Of a stretch of 64,000 nucleotides of DNA, positions 39,480 to 51,566 are shown in pieces. Each line of letters opens with the position of its first letter. Position 1 is the stretch's first letter. Made by a program: the position numbers and the translations under genes. The stretch is from Campylorhamphus procurvoides (lineage: Eukaryota; Chordata; Aves; Passeriformes; Dendrocolaptidae): assembly GCA_013396655.1 (NCBI GenBank), contig WBMV01000127.1, positions 249,889-313,888 of the forward strand, read 5' to 3'. The notes under the pieces were generated by a model. That model had not been told where the DNA came from, ran no database searches, and saw only the letters and a list, made by a program, of their open reading frames with translations.

Positions 39480-39720
39480 CTGTCACAATAATTGCCTTCT
39501 GCAAGCTCCTCTCGTCTCTTTTCCTCACCATATATTGAACAGATGGCCTCGAGTTTTATGGAGGTGATTAATTAAGCTGCACATAACAAGAGTATTTTTT
39601 GCATGCATAAATTCCTCTCAACAGGGTTTTAAATTCTTTTGGCAACCAACCCGCTCGGAGGGGAGGGAGGAAGAATATTTTTATCTTTTCCACTTTTCTT
39701 TTAAGCATATGCAATATGTG
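39480..39720. promoter_or_regulatory. Candidate conserved non-coding element
   Basis: Contains TGATTAATTAAGCTGCAC at 39566-39583, GCATGCATAA near 39601, and surviving CpGs (CTCGTC, CCTCGAG, CCGCTCGG near 39650). A purine-rich GAGGGGAGGGAGGAAGAA run at 39658-39675 follows. The combination of homeodomain cores, CpGs and lack of repeats suggests a regulatory element. Not verified by alignment. Confidence 0.3.
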
Positions 39721-40349
39721 TCTTAAGATAAATGTATGTGTGTTGTGCCAGTTGTTAGAAAAGGCTTAGATGTTATTTTTTTTTGGCTAGTAGAGCTTAA
39801 CAGGGGTATCAGTAAACTTCAAAAGTTAAATTCTTCTGCTACAAGAGACTTTTGTAGATGTGCTGTAAGAACTGGCAATGTGTATGGGAGAGGTCAGGTA
39901 TTGCTCAGTCTGAAAAGATCTGCCTAGAGCCTTTAAAAAGGATATTTAATTTCCCTTTCCCATGATTGTTTCTCACAGTCTTATTATCAGGAGTGTATTA
40001 CAGGGTGATTGAAGGTAATCTAATAACCAGTTCCTTCAAATTCTAATTACATTTACCTCTTTGGTGTTTGTGCAGCTTTTATGAGCGAGTAGCCTGCTGA
40101 ACAGGTTTGTTGGCAAGAACTTTCATGCAATTGGCAGATACAAGGCAATATTTTGAAAATGTCATGAGCACATTTCATAAACACCTCTCTGAACAGAGGC
40201 ATTCCTTTTCTGTCATTGCTCAGCAGAATATTTGGGTTTGAACACTTGAGGTTATGAGTCAAAATGTATGTCAGGGTCACCACGTTCAGTGCCATTAACA
40301 GCCTGCAGGTTCTGGGGAGGATTTCAGGTCTTCAGGAACCTCTGTGTGG

Positions 40350-40369
40350 TGTCTTGTCTAAACAAGACA
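40350..40369. repeat. Perfect 8-bp inverted repeat, 4-nt loop
   Basis: TGTCTTGT pairs with ACAAGACA across CTAA. The right arm is followed by another AGACA, giving a short ACAAGACAAGACA direct repeat. Confidence 0.65.
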
Positions 40370-40591
40370 AGACATTTGATTTGAAATGTTGACTATTTAA
40401 AACAAAACAATTATACGTGACCTGCAAGTATAGCCATGGTTCATTTGCACAAATAACTGACCAAATTATTTCTACTACTGAAAACAAAAAAAAAATACAA
40501 AAAAGCTTGTTTCACATCTGCTGATGTGTCTGCTGGACAATGTCCTAGAAGCTTGGGATAATAATTACAGGTGAATTAAATTATATGGTCT

Positions 40592-40611
40592 CGTATATAT
40601 ATATATATATG
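40592..40611. repeat. TA microsatellite / alternating tract
   Basis: About eight TA units within a 20-base strictly alternating purine-pyrimidine run that begins with CG. Confidence 0.9.
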
Positions 40612-43600
40612 GGTGCTGTCACAGTTACAGCAGTAGAATTTAAGGCACACTGTGGAAATCCAGAGAGAAGGGAGATGTGTGTGTGTTTGTGCCCCTGGGT
40701 TCCTGTTTGTGAGTCCAGGTATGCTAAAAGACTTCTTGATGTTTATTTTAGTTTGTTTGTTTGTTTTACCAGTGTGGGCAGGAGAGGTAAAGGGAAGCTT
40801 ATCTTCCTGGGAAAGCCAGGTTTGTCCAAAAAGGGGATTGATTCTCCTCCCAGACAGGTGGATAAGGATAACCACATATCCTGGCAAAACTGCTGCTGTG
40901 TTCTCTGGCTTTACTGTACAGCTGTGAACAGACAATCTGTGATACCCAACTATGAGCAGATATAACTGAGAAGAATGAAATCCTTTGAGGTTAATCTGTT
41001 GTAATCCCTTGGCTGACACTTTTGCCAGCTGCTTCTTAAAAGTTTTAGATTCCTCAGGCAGTCTTCACATGATCTGTTTACTTTTCCACTGATAACACTC
41101 AGGAAACAAACTTAGCTCTTGTCAGGAGGCAAAAATATTTGAGCCTCTTCATATTCTAGATACGTTTTGGGGATTTTATGATGCCTGGGGGAGCTTTTTT
41201 CTTTGTAGAATGACAGCAGAAAGAGGGTTTGGTGGGGTGGGACCACGGGAAGGCATTTCCCTGCATCAATTGGGCACATAGAGACCACTCTGCGTCGCTC
41301 TAAGTTATTCACCTGAATAAGAAGCCTCGTTTCTCACACTGGCCTTTCCAGTCTGGCAGCTTGTTGAAGAAACTTTCTTCCTCTCTCCTTCTCTCTACCC
41401 CTGCCTTGCTGCAGTTGTTCCCTCATACAGGGGAGTGTAAATCCTCATGGTGGGTGACCCTCTGAACAGTATCTGCCTGCACAAACACATTGTGCCACAG
41501 TGATCCCTTGCCCTTTTGGTCCTTCCTTTGGCTGCAGCACAAAACAGGGATCAGAGCTGGTTAGTTCTTAATCATATCAGAAGCCCCACTGAACCCAATT
41601 GTTGCTGCTCACTGTGACTTGTATATTGTCACTTGGACACCTGAAATTAAAAGGCTTCTAAAAGGCTTGGCTTGATGTGGCTCAGTGTGTAACTGAGCAC
41701 TTTGAAGAAGCTGTAAATATTAATTATTTTCCTGTTCAAAGGGGGGAAAATAATGTATAGGGTTACTTTTTTTTCCCCCTTCTGCTTATTAGCCTTTGCT
41801 TCTGATGGCTTTTACTGATGTTTCTGTATAAAAGCTGATTAGGCCAGTTTTCCACTGGAACATTAGCACTGCAGGTCTGTGTATGAATGTATAGGGATCT
41901 GTATAGGAATCATCTGGAGATGAATTGTGCCCAGTGTAATTGTGCTGGCGAAGCAGCAGTGAAATGGTTAATGCCTTCTGGCCTCCCTTGCAGTGCAGCT
42001 GGCCCAAATCCACTCAGGGCACTTGTAGTACACAAATTGCTACAGCTCAAATCACCAGACTGGGGAGACAAGGACCTTTTTTGCTCGATGGGCAGGTTAA
42101 GATGACCACTTCTAAGTGAGTGCCTGATCTAAGTGGAACACTCTTGTTTAATCAAAGCCTCCTTTTATCTTACTGGTATTGGCAGAGCAGCCCATTTGTC
42201 TCAATTTCCTTTACGCACCAGTTCTTAACCCAATATCTTGAAAGCTGCAAATTCTGCTGTAGCTCAGCAAAATCATACAAGCCAGGGCTTAGTCAGGTCT
42301 GCACTCAAGGTGACTAATTTTCCCTCTTGTCTCTTCCTGGTATTAGAGGAGAAGTACAGTAGTAGCATGGATATTTCTCCAAACAATTTACTATTGCTAG
42401 TGGAGACTTTTCTGAAATGGGACTCTTTCTGTTTGCTTCTTTTGTCCCCGAGGGAATTGAACTGGGGATTAATCAACATGTATCGTCAGCACTTTATTTC
42501 TCTTCCAGACTCCAAAAGAAACAGAAGCAAGACAACTTAGGACCCTCTTAAAAGGTTTGGGAATTTCTGCACAAACACTTATAATTCAGAAGCTGTTACT
42601 GAGCTACACAGCATTTTCTAAAAAGAGTGTCCAACCTGCAGACATTGAGGATTGCCTGATGGATCTGTCTTGAGAGTGAATTTTGAGTACTTATTACCTC
42701 TCTGCAAATCAAAGTACATCCCTTACTCAGTGAGTTCCTCAGGCTTGAAATGGGTTGCCTGGTTGCTCTGCTTCCCATTAGACAGAGGAGGCTGAAGGAT
42801 CAGGTACACAGTGAAATATGCTCTGAATTTCTGCTTCAGTACAGCTGTTCAGAGGTATCCCAAATCCCTAGGACAAACTCAGCCCTGGATGTGTCCAGAT
42901 CTAAATGCACTGCAGATTTTTGCCAGGGCTTGTGCTCAGTTTTTTTGCATCGATCTGATTATAAAGCTTTGATTATCTTATTGATTCAGAGTAGTTTCTG
43001 CCAGAGCTGAATTTGGCTTTGTGACTTCAGATGGAGACAATTGAACACAGTTCCCTCAGGCTTGGCCAGAAGGTGATTCCCCTTTGATGTTACCACAAAG
43101 GTCCCAGTCTGATTATGCAATGCATCAATGCATGGACTGCACCCAAAATGAACTGAGTCGAGCCAAGGTTGTGTAAACTTTGCTAGATAATCAAGTGTGA
43201 CCCTGCACTTTGCCAGCAGCTGTCAAAAACCTCTGCCTGGCATAAGAGATCAGCTCACATATCAACCTGACTTTTAAAAGGTGTGGGAATGTGAACCCAA
43301 TGCAAGAAATATTTTAGGTCAGTTTTATGTGTGTTTTTTCATGGAAAGGGTGTCTTTGTCTTGTGTTGCTTTTTCCCTAGGGTTTTATATTTTAAGTAGG
43401 TTATAGAAGCAAATGTCTAAATGCTTTGTTTCTGTGGGTTTTTAAGTCTTGAGTTTCTAATTTTACTGACCATTTACAACTCACCACTTGGGTTAAAGCA
43501 CTTTAATACTTGTGGGCACACTGTGATAGTAACATAGATTGCTGCTATTTATTGCCATTTTACAGGCAAAATAATTCCCAGCAAATTAATTTCGGTCGTT

Positions 43601-44040
43601 TAGTGAAGGAAAAAGTGGAGGCAAGGGAAGGACAGGCCATCTGTTGTGAAGCCAAACCGGCTGACACTGCAGGAAAACTGTGCTATTATTGCAAATGATA
43701 TTTCCAGTTTTTGATGAACTATCCTGCATGTCCTTCATTTTTGCAGCCACAAATCCAAAAATATGGATTAGACTTCTGGCTAGTGTAAATGGAAGAGCAA
43801 TGCCCCAGGTAGGATTGACTCCTGGAGGGTGTTGATACGTGGAAAGGTGAAACACTGAGTTTACCATAATAAGCTGGCATAGGGGTTATTTTATCTACAC
43901 TTATGATGATTATTACTTTGGCCTGTGTCAGTGATAAACTCTTAACAATTCTTCCACCTTGGCATAAATGTGTGAGTTGCTGAGTTCAGCTGGAAGGATC
44001 AAATGCTGTCGTGGAATTACTGTCACTCTCTGAATGTACA

Positions 44041-44066
44041 TCTCCTCCTTCTTCCTCCTCCTCTCT
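44041..44066. repeat. 26-nt polypyrimidine run
   Basis: Uninterrupted C and T on the plus strand built from TCC and TCT units. Long enough for triplex-type structure, but common in vertebrate DNA. Confidence 0.8.
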
Positions 44067-45547
44067 ATGTTTAAGTGGTATTGGGCAGATTTCTTATGCC
44101 AAAATTGCCACCCCATTCCCTGAGGGAAGATCTGCATGAACAGTTCAAACACTCAAATGAAGATCCAAGTATCTCTGTTGAAATTAGGAAATAGGAAAAC
44201 TCTTCAAACTTGGAGCCAGAGTACCAAATCCAGCTTGGATAGGGAGAAGGAAGATGTACCAGTGGTTCAGGAGTGCTTTTGTATGGTGAATTGTGTTTAT
44301 AAATGTGAAAAGCACAATTTCTCTTTCAAAAGTAGAGCCAAATTCTGCATTTAGTTTTACTTCACAAGACATTGTTACAGGCTGTTCAGTGGATCTGGTG
44401 TTTGGTCACAAAAGGTGGTTTTGAGGGACATGAAGTGCAGTCTTTCATAGTGGTCTTTTTCCCATACTCCAAGATGGGTAAGAATAAAAGTAGCCCTGAA
44501 ATACACATTTATCTTAAATCTGGTAGAAACTCACTGGAAGGGGTAATGATTCAGGAAGATGAGCAAAGGAACTGATGCTGTGCAATAGTAAATGTCTTGT
44601 CCCAAGCTTTTGATTTGAGTATGGTATTTCAATAATTCAATTCATCTCCTTGGTTTTCTCAGGATTTGTGTTTTTCCCAGCTTTTCTAGCCCATGTATGT
44701 ATTGAATATTTTTTTTAATGTACTGAGTGAATGGAAATGATTTTTGGTAATCTATAGATAATCTATAGGTACAGATTTTCAGCTTTGGAAAACTTCATGA
44801 ATGAACTAACTTGACGTTTCGGAGATTCCCAGAAGAAAATAATGTCTGTCCCAGTGCCATCCATTACATCTTGCAGTGAGTGTTAGGGTAAGATTTTACT
44901 TAAAAAGTTATATCTTTCACAGCTAAACATGAATTGAATGAAATTTTCATGGTTACCAGCAGAGACCACCAATCTCTGTTATTGTGTGATCTGTAAATGA
45001 AGGAGCCCTGTCAAGGGCATCACTGTTTGTCTTTTTAAATGAAACACAAACACAACAGCTGAAAAATAACTGTATAGACAACCAGCACAGTTTGTGTTGG
45101 TGTGTTCTGATGGCTCCACGTGAACCAATTTTCCAGTCTCATTAACATACTGAGAGAGAATAATGGTTATTCTGCTCAAGTGAGGAATATCTGGATATTC
45201 TGCCCAGTTTTCCTTGACTAGATGAGGCTGTGCACACTGCCCATACAGTGGTACTGCATGCAGAGTTAATGAAGCTGTTAGCATGATCTGTCATGCCAGG
45301 AAATACCCTGCAAATAATTAGAAAGTGCCTGTGAATATTTAGAGAAGGTACATCTTGGATGTGGTGAGTTCTCTTGTAGAAGATACAGGTTCACATTTAA
45401 AAATACTCAATGACCTCCAGCCACTGCTATTCTTGAGTCAGAAATATGGACTTCATCAAGTCTGTTGTGCTCCCAGTGTCATCCTGTTGTGGTAAAAGGG
45501 ATGAGCTTCTATGATACATTGCTTATCAGGTGCATACAGTGCTCCTT

Positions 45548-45583
45548 AAAAAAAAACACCAACAAACCAACAATCAAACCCAA
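45548..45583. repeat. A/C-rich low-complexity tract
   Basis: A run followed by CACC, AACAAACC and similar units. Same class as the other A/C tracts in the window. Confidence 0.8.
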
Positions 45584-47128
45584 ATTTTGTGTTGGAATAA
45601 GAGAGCTGTCAGCAGATTTGTCCGAGTGGATTTGGTACGTGCACATCTATTAACTTCTGCATTTTTTTATCCTCTGTGTAAATTAAACACTGTGGAGGAG
45701 GGGGAAAACAAGACAAAAGCACATTTTAGATGGGCAGTATGTGCATCAGCTAATGGGGATGTGTAGGTTAAACTGAAAAATGTACAAGTAATAAGAAGGG
45801 AAATTAGGGCTGGTGCAGGAATAACAAATTTTAATAATGTGTGTTTAGAATATTGGTTCCATTAATGATGACAAATTGCAAGGGGTGTTTTCATTATCTC
45901 CAAGCTCACATCAGCTTATCTCAGTCTGATGGAGGAAAAAAGGCCAACTGGTGAATATCATTACACCTTTTCATTGTTTTGCATCTAATCACAGAGGGGA
46001 AATTGTGCTTAACTTGCTACATGCATCTCAGGATTGTTTACCTGAAGTTTCTTAGGGATACAGGGAGATTTCATGAAGCTATTTAATGTGGGAGTAAAGA
46101 ATTAATTAGACCATTTCCTATTTAGGAGGTAGATATGAAAAATCCATTGTAGGCTTAAGCTTTTACATATACTGAAACATATAAGTCCACTGAAAGAAAT
46201 GCCAGCTCTCCAGAATGAAATGCAAACCATGGTGAAATTCTTGAGGACCGTGAAACTTGGGGTCAATATTTTATATCTTAAATAATTTTAAAATAATCCT
46301 TTTTTTTCCTACTGTAAAACAGCATTAAAAAACCCCTAATCTTGGAGGAGGCATTCCATTATCAACATGTAATGCTTATTGGAATAAGATAAGCATAGTG
46401 GTGTGGTGAGATGGGCACTTGTGATGGCATTAGCACTGGGTTTTTAGTTCCCTATCCCATGTCTGGCTTGCAGTAAATGATCTCTGGCCTTCTGCAGTGC
46501 AAGGAAAAAGGTCACTTAAAGCAAAGCCAAAGGCCCCAACATGTGCCTGAATGCTAAAAGGCAATTACAAATAAATAGCCAAATGTTAATGTCCATATTT
46601 TTTATGCTGCTCCAAGGAGAGTTTATTCAGTGTAAAGGGATAATTCATGATCAAGGAGTTCCTTAAAGGATGTGTGACACTAGGCAAAATTAATTAAAAA
46701 GGAGCAAAGGTTATTTTGTGTAGCATCCTACAGATACAGTGAAGAGAAATACACAGGAAATTGAAGAGAATGTGTTTGCATATTTCCAAATTCCACCCCA
46801 GAACAAAAGTGTCTGATTTAGCCCTTAAATCTTTTCTCTCCCCCCCTGGCAAAGGTGGTTCCTTATCAAGGCACTCCATTGGATGAGAAGTCAGATAAGC
46901 AATGATTTAATGTACTAAATACATTAATTCCTTCAAGTCTCCATAAATATTGCCTCAATGTAAGCTCTTGTTTAACCACTATCAGGCCCAGGTAACTTAG
47001 TCTCTTATAAATAGTATCAGTTTAATGCATGTACATTGGCTGTCATTTAATATCAGAGCAATTGCCATAGTAACTGTCCCACGTAGACTGAGAAAGGAAT
47101 TAGTGAAAAGAAAAAGCTTTGTTTAAAG

Positions 47129-47230
47129 TCAGGTACCTTTGTCCCTGAAAACAATCACCCAAATTATCTTTGCAACAAAAGGCAGGTACCTTTGTAGCCG
47201 AAAATAATCAAAATTGTCTTTGCAGCAGAA
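47129..47230. repeat. Two-copy tandem duplication, about 53-bp unit
   Basis: The segment starting with AGGTACCTTTGT at 47131 recurs from 47184, and both copies share diverged AAAAYAATCA and AATTRTCTTTGCARCA segments in the same order. The second copy lacks a few bases. Each unit opens with a KpnI-type GGTACC. Confidence 0.85.
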
Positions 47231-48904
47231 ACCTGGGGACTGGCAAAGGGAGAAGAGGGTGGTGTTGAGCACTTGTAGGAGACCAGTCCGGCCTGAGATT
47301 TGTCCTTAATTTCCTAATTAGTCCTAACTCAAATCTGCATTCACTGGTTAATTACTGTGTTTCCTGTTCCATTCATAGTATGGTCTCCCAGAACCATGTC
47401 TTGGGCAGAATGAACTAACCATTGTTTGGTTTTCATGAAAATGCATAAATGTGGCTTGATTGTGATTGGGTTTTAAGAGAGGAGGGCTGTATGTGTCACC
47501 AAGTTCTCAGCGTGCCTTGGAAAAACAGCTTTGAAGAGCTTTATTAAATATTTACTCCTTATTAAATAATACTACATTATATATCTTACCAAAACCCACT
47601 GAGAGGACAGATGTCAAATGAAATAAAATTGAAAAATAATGAAAGAACAAAAGCTAACTGCAAAAAATAAACAAGGAGTTGGAAGTTCCTATAAAATGAT
47701 CTCCTGTATTTAAATTAAAATTGATGAGAATGACAGGTACTGTAAATGATATCATTTCTACTACATTTTTCTTCCCCTCCTCTCTGTGTTAAAATTGACC
47801 TCAGCTGAATTTTGGCTCTGAGCCATCTGGAATAAGGTTGTCCCTGGTTTTTTGTATGCAAGACTCGATTCTAACAGACTTAGAGGCTGAACAGCAGATA
47901 TCAGAGCAGATTTGGAAATATCACCCCACACAATATAACTGATTAAAATAAAAATATCTAATATCATCTTTTCACTCATACACCAGGCGAATCTTTTTCC
48001 CTTGATGTTCTGCTTACTACAGAACATTTCCCTGCAGTCTGCTTTTTCAGAAACAAAGGCACAGAAAGAAACATTTCCCTAAAGAAAAACACTGTATGAA
48101 TTAAAAAAACTCCCCACCAATAGTGCCATTTCCATCCATATTAAGGAAGAAATGATGGTGTCTTTAATATCTGAGAATATGAAAGTATAAGGAAATACTG
48201 CTGTTTTTCAAGGCACGTGAGGGACAAATATCCATTACTATTAATATTAATCACACTATAATAAATGATGGTAGAGAAACTGGAGAGGGAAACCACAGAA
48301 ATTAAAATATGTCAACTCAAACTGAGCAGTAAACATATGCTATATTCTGAGATAATAAAGAATAGAATTCCAAAATGGGAAATAAAAGACAGAAATAACA
48401 CCATTTATTAAAAAGGGTAAAGATTGAGCTTTTTAGGGGTAACACAAGACAAACACAGCAACTGAATTATATCAGAGGGTATCCATTCCATGTAGTGAAA
48501 TATATTATGCAAAGGCTTTTGACCTTTAAGAAAATATGTTGATGATTTTCTTCTGCATACAGAAAAATGTCAGCATAGATGTAAATAAATGTCATTAACT
48601 TTGTTTTTGTATTCATAGTATATCCACCAGGACCAGGCTGTGCTGGTATTCAGACACCTGAATGGAGAGCATTTGAACCCCTCATTAACCCTCCTGGTTC
48701 ACTTGAGTGCTCAGGCTGTCTCAGAGATGTCAGTGTTTCACATCACCAAGGAAATGGGCTCTTAGCAGGGCTATACAAAATTAGGATGCATATGGTCTTT
48801 TTACTAAAACTGCACATGTCACATGTATTCCTATCATGTTTTGAAGAGCTGCTTTCCCAGGGACCAGGAAAAGTCCAGCTGCAATTTTCTGTTCCTCCAC
48901 TGAA

Positions 48905-49466
48905 GTGTGTGTGCAGGTTTTATGGTTTTACCCCACTAAACTCACACTCCCCCCATGGGAAGAGGATGAGAATCAGAAGGGTAAAAGGGATGAAGCTCAT
49001 GGGTTGTGACAAAGACAGTTCAACAGGCAAAGCAAAACAAGGACTTCCTTCATCACTTCCCATGGCAGGCAGAGGTTCATCCATGCCCAGGAGAGCAGGG
49101 CTCTGTCACGTGTAAGGGTGACTTGGAGAGACAAGCACCATTACCCTGAATGTCCTCCTTTTCCTTCTTCCTCTGGTTTTATATTCCCAGCATGATGCCA
49201 CATGGTGTGGGATATCCCTTTGGTCACTTGGGGTCACCTGTCCTGGCTGTGTCCCCTCCCAAATTCTTGTGGCCTCCCCAGCCCTCTGGCTGGTGGGGTG
49301 GGCTGAGAAGGAGGAAAGGGCTTTGATGTGCTGGTCAAACCCTGCCCAGCAATAACAGGAACATCCCTGAGTTATCCAAACTGTTCCCAGCAAATCCGGA
49401 ACACAGCCCCATGCTAGCTACAGTGAACACAATGAACTCCAGCCTGACCAACACCAGCACAGTGTG
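48905..49466 (-). mobile_element. Solo LTR of an avian endogenous retrovirus, with 5-bp target duplication
   Basis: In minus orientation the LTR runs from 49461 (TGTGCTGG...) to 48910 (...ACA), about 552 bp with TG...CA ends. The flanks 48905-48909 and 49462-49466 are both GTGTG, an apparent 5-bp target-site duplication. A TATA box (TATAAA, minus) lies at 49183-49178. The CCCAGCAATAAC...ACACAGCCCCATGC section on the plus strand (49346-49414) and the GGTCACTTGGGGTCACCTGTCC section near 49222 match, from general knowledge, a very common LTR type of bird genomes. No internal retroviral region or second LTR is present, so it is a recombinational remnant. A 5-bp duplication fits the class III (ERVL-like) habit, but the low-complexity flank weakens that. 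The 95-codon minus ORF at 49106-49393 is not a gene. Confidence 0.85.
49178..49183 (-). promoter_or_regulatory. TATA box of the solo LTR
   Basis: TATAAA on the minus strand, within a GGGAATATAAAACC context at the position expected for the LTR promoter, roughly the middle of the element. Whether it is active cannot be told. Confidence 0.5.
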
Positions 49467-50894
49467 AAAATGAGAAAACTCAGAAACAACACTGTTTTCT
49501 TCCTTATAGGAACAAGTGACTGTATCCTTCACCCTTTTAGAGGGTGCATTTTCAGGCCAAACCCTCTTGTTTAAATGCTTTGTGTTTCAGAATATGGCCC
49601 TATTCTGAGTAATGCATTACAGTCCATCAGCTGGAGACCTGGGGCATGTCCATGATCCACATTTCTGTCTGTTCTCTAGTTGCCTTCAACAAAGGGAAAA
49701 GGGAAATTTAGTGTGCACAAGATGCTGGGAAGAGAAGGTGATGGTAGTTTCTTAGGGAACCTCTTGTTCCAAATATGTCTCTTTTGGTCCAAGCAGGGCA
49801 GTTCAAACATGCCTCTCTTCAAGAATCTGCTAATGCCCCTCTATATTTTCTCTGTTTTAAATTTTGGAGATCCATTTCATTATTCAGTGATAGTGTAGTT
49901 AAGTAGCATAAGAATATTTCCTCCCCCCTGAAACAAAGTTAAGGGTATGCAACTTTTCAGCATTTAAAAATGGATTTTTTCCTTAGTTTTACAGAAATGC
50001 TTCTCAGAATAAATGCTATTTGCTTTGATAGTAACAATGAGAAGAAATAAACGCCTGTGGGCAACTTGGGTTTCATCAGTATTTTCATACAATTTAACGA
50101 TGATTGATTGCATAAATTGCTGGGAATTGCAGGCACTCAGCATATTTTAAAAATAGGTCACTTGTATAGATGTGGGAGCCAAATTTAGGCATCCAAGCTG
50201 AAGAAAAATTCATGAGGGTGCTTAATTACATCTTGCATACTAGCCTGCTCTGGAAAGCTGGGTGCTCCAAGGGCAATGCCTGCATCTTGTCTGGATCTTT
50301 GATTTCAGCAGCAGTCCGGACATCAGTAAGTAAAGTCAGAAGAGTAAGTGTCTGTAGGACTGAATCCAGCCCAGAAATCCCCTAAAGTGCATGGGATTGC
50401 ACCAGGGCTCATCACTCTGCTCCTTCCTGTTCCATCTCAGTAACTTTCAGCATGCTGCCTTGACATCCTACAGTGTTAAAACATTGCAAAGCTGCTTAAA
50501 TAACCCATAAGTTTCTTGGTAGAATTATGCTGGGATTTTTTTTTTCCTTTAATAGCCAATTGACACATTTTGCATTTTACAATGGAGAGATTAATTAGGA
50601 ACTCAATGATGGAAGACTTTGTAATAGCTACTCTGAAGCCATTTATAAACTGTTATATCTTTCAGTGTATGGTTCAATATGAATTTAGGTTTTCAACGTG
50701 CTGTGAAAAACTGTTTTCCGATACTGACCTAATTTTCAGACATTAATAACCAAACCGTTCACTGTATGTCAAAAGCACCTTCTGCTGTGAACATGATGGC
50801 TCTGGAAATAAGGCACTTTACCTTAGCTCTGCACTTGGGTCACAAAGCCTTAAGTCACAGTTTTGGAGCAGATGGAAACAACAGAAATACACTG
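49467..50894. other. Gene-free AT-rich sequence
   Basis: No gene or repeat recognised between the solo LTR and the CR1 copy. Confidence 0.55.
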
Positions 50895-51566
50895 TCCAGG
50901 AAGGTTTTTCTTGCAGGGCAGCCAGGGCTTTAGGTCCAGTCAGTTGGGTTTATGAAAGGCAGGGGTTGCTTGCCCAACCTGATCTCCTTTTATGACAGGG
51001 TGACACACTTAGTGGATGAGGGAAAGGCTGTGGATATTGTCCCTGTGGGCTTTAGTAAAGCATTTGCCATTGTTTCCTACAGGATTCTCCTGGAAAAACT
51101 GGCTTTCCATGGTGTGAATGGGCACACCCTCAGTATTGGGGTCAGCCCTGTTTAATATCTTTATCAATGATCTGGACAAGGGGATAGAGACCACCCTCAG
51201 TCAGTTTGCAGACACTAAGCTGGGTAGGAATTTATCTGCTGGAGGGTAGGAGGGCTCAGGGGAGACCTTATTTCCCTCTACAGCTACCTGAAATGAGGAT
51301 GTAGCCTCTTCTCCCAGGTAACAAATGACAGGACAAGAGGAAAGGGCTCCAAGTGGTGTCAGAGGAGGTTTGGATTGGATATTAGGAGAACATTTCCCCA
51401 CTGAAGGCATTAGAACAGGCTGCCCAGGGAAGTAGTGGAACAAAACCCATGTGGATGCAGCTCTTGAGGACCTGGTTTGGTTGTGGATTTGGCAGTGCTG
51501 GGTGAACAGCTGGACTTGATGGTCTTGGAGGTCTTTTCCAAGTCAAGCAGTTCTATGTTTCTGTCA
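50895..51566 (+). mobile_element. CR1 LINE, 5'-truncated copy with internal deletions
   Basis: Plus-oriented CR1 comprising part of the reverse-transcriptase region (to about 51230) followed by the 3' region. Landmarks in order are the finger-palm segment at 50952-51115, the CCTGTTTAATATCTTTATCA segment at 51147-51166, the ACAGGACAAGAGGAAAGGGC segment at 51330-51349, TTTGGATTGGATATTAGGAG at 51369-51388, the CAGGCTGCCCAGGGAAGTAG block at 51416-51435, and the GGACTTGATGGTCTTGGAGG end at 51512-51531 followed by a TTCTATGTTTCTGTC terminus. Compared with the usual CR1 layout, several hundred bases are missing between the palm segment and the 3' region near 51230. Truncation and frameshifts make it immobile. 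Confidence 0.92.
50952..51180 (+). pseudogene. Decayed CR1 reverse-transcriptase fragment
   Basis: The 67-codon frame 50952-51155 encodes a stretch typical of a non-LTR reverse transcriptase (GRGCLPNLISFYD near its start, then FSKAF at residues 34-38). The acidic residues normally flanking FSKAF in CR1 are replaced (glycine at residue 33, alanine at 39), so the catalytic palm motif is broken. The next conserved segment, LFNIFINDLD, is encoded from 51148 but in the +1 frame relative to the first part, showing a frameshift. The YADD-type catalytic region is not recognisable, apparently lost with the deletion near 51230. In the cell an intact enzyme would copy CR1 RNA at the target site. This copy cannot. 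It is not a host gene. Confidence 0.9.

Larger units (their letters stand above)
39721..48904. other. Gene-free stretch with scattered simple repeats
   Basis: No gene or mobile element over about 9 kb. Visible items are a hairpin (40350-40369), a TA microsatellite (40592-40611), (GTTT)4 at 40751-40767, polypyrimidine runs (41373-41396 and 44041-44066), an 11-bp-period repeat (44748-44768), an A/C-rich tract (45548-45583) and a 53-bp tandem duplication (47129-47230). The 147-codon minus ORF at 40576-41019 overlaps plus-strand ORFs and includes simple repeat, so it is not gene-like. Confidence 0.5.

Noticed and set aside
40576..41019. 147-codon minus-strand ORF
   Set aside because: Its end runs through a TA microsatellite giving a repeated Ile-Tyr run, it overlaps two plus-strand ORFs, and no domain is visible.
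49106..49393. 95-codon minus-strand ORF
   Set aside because: Entirely within the solo LTR, which does not encode protein in this position.
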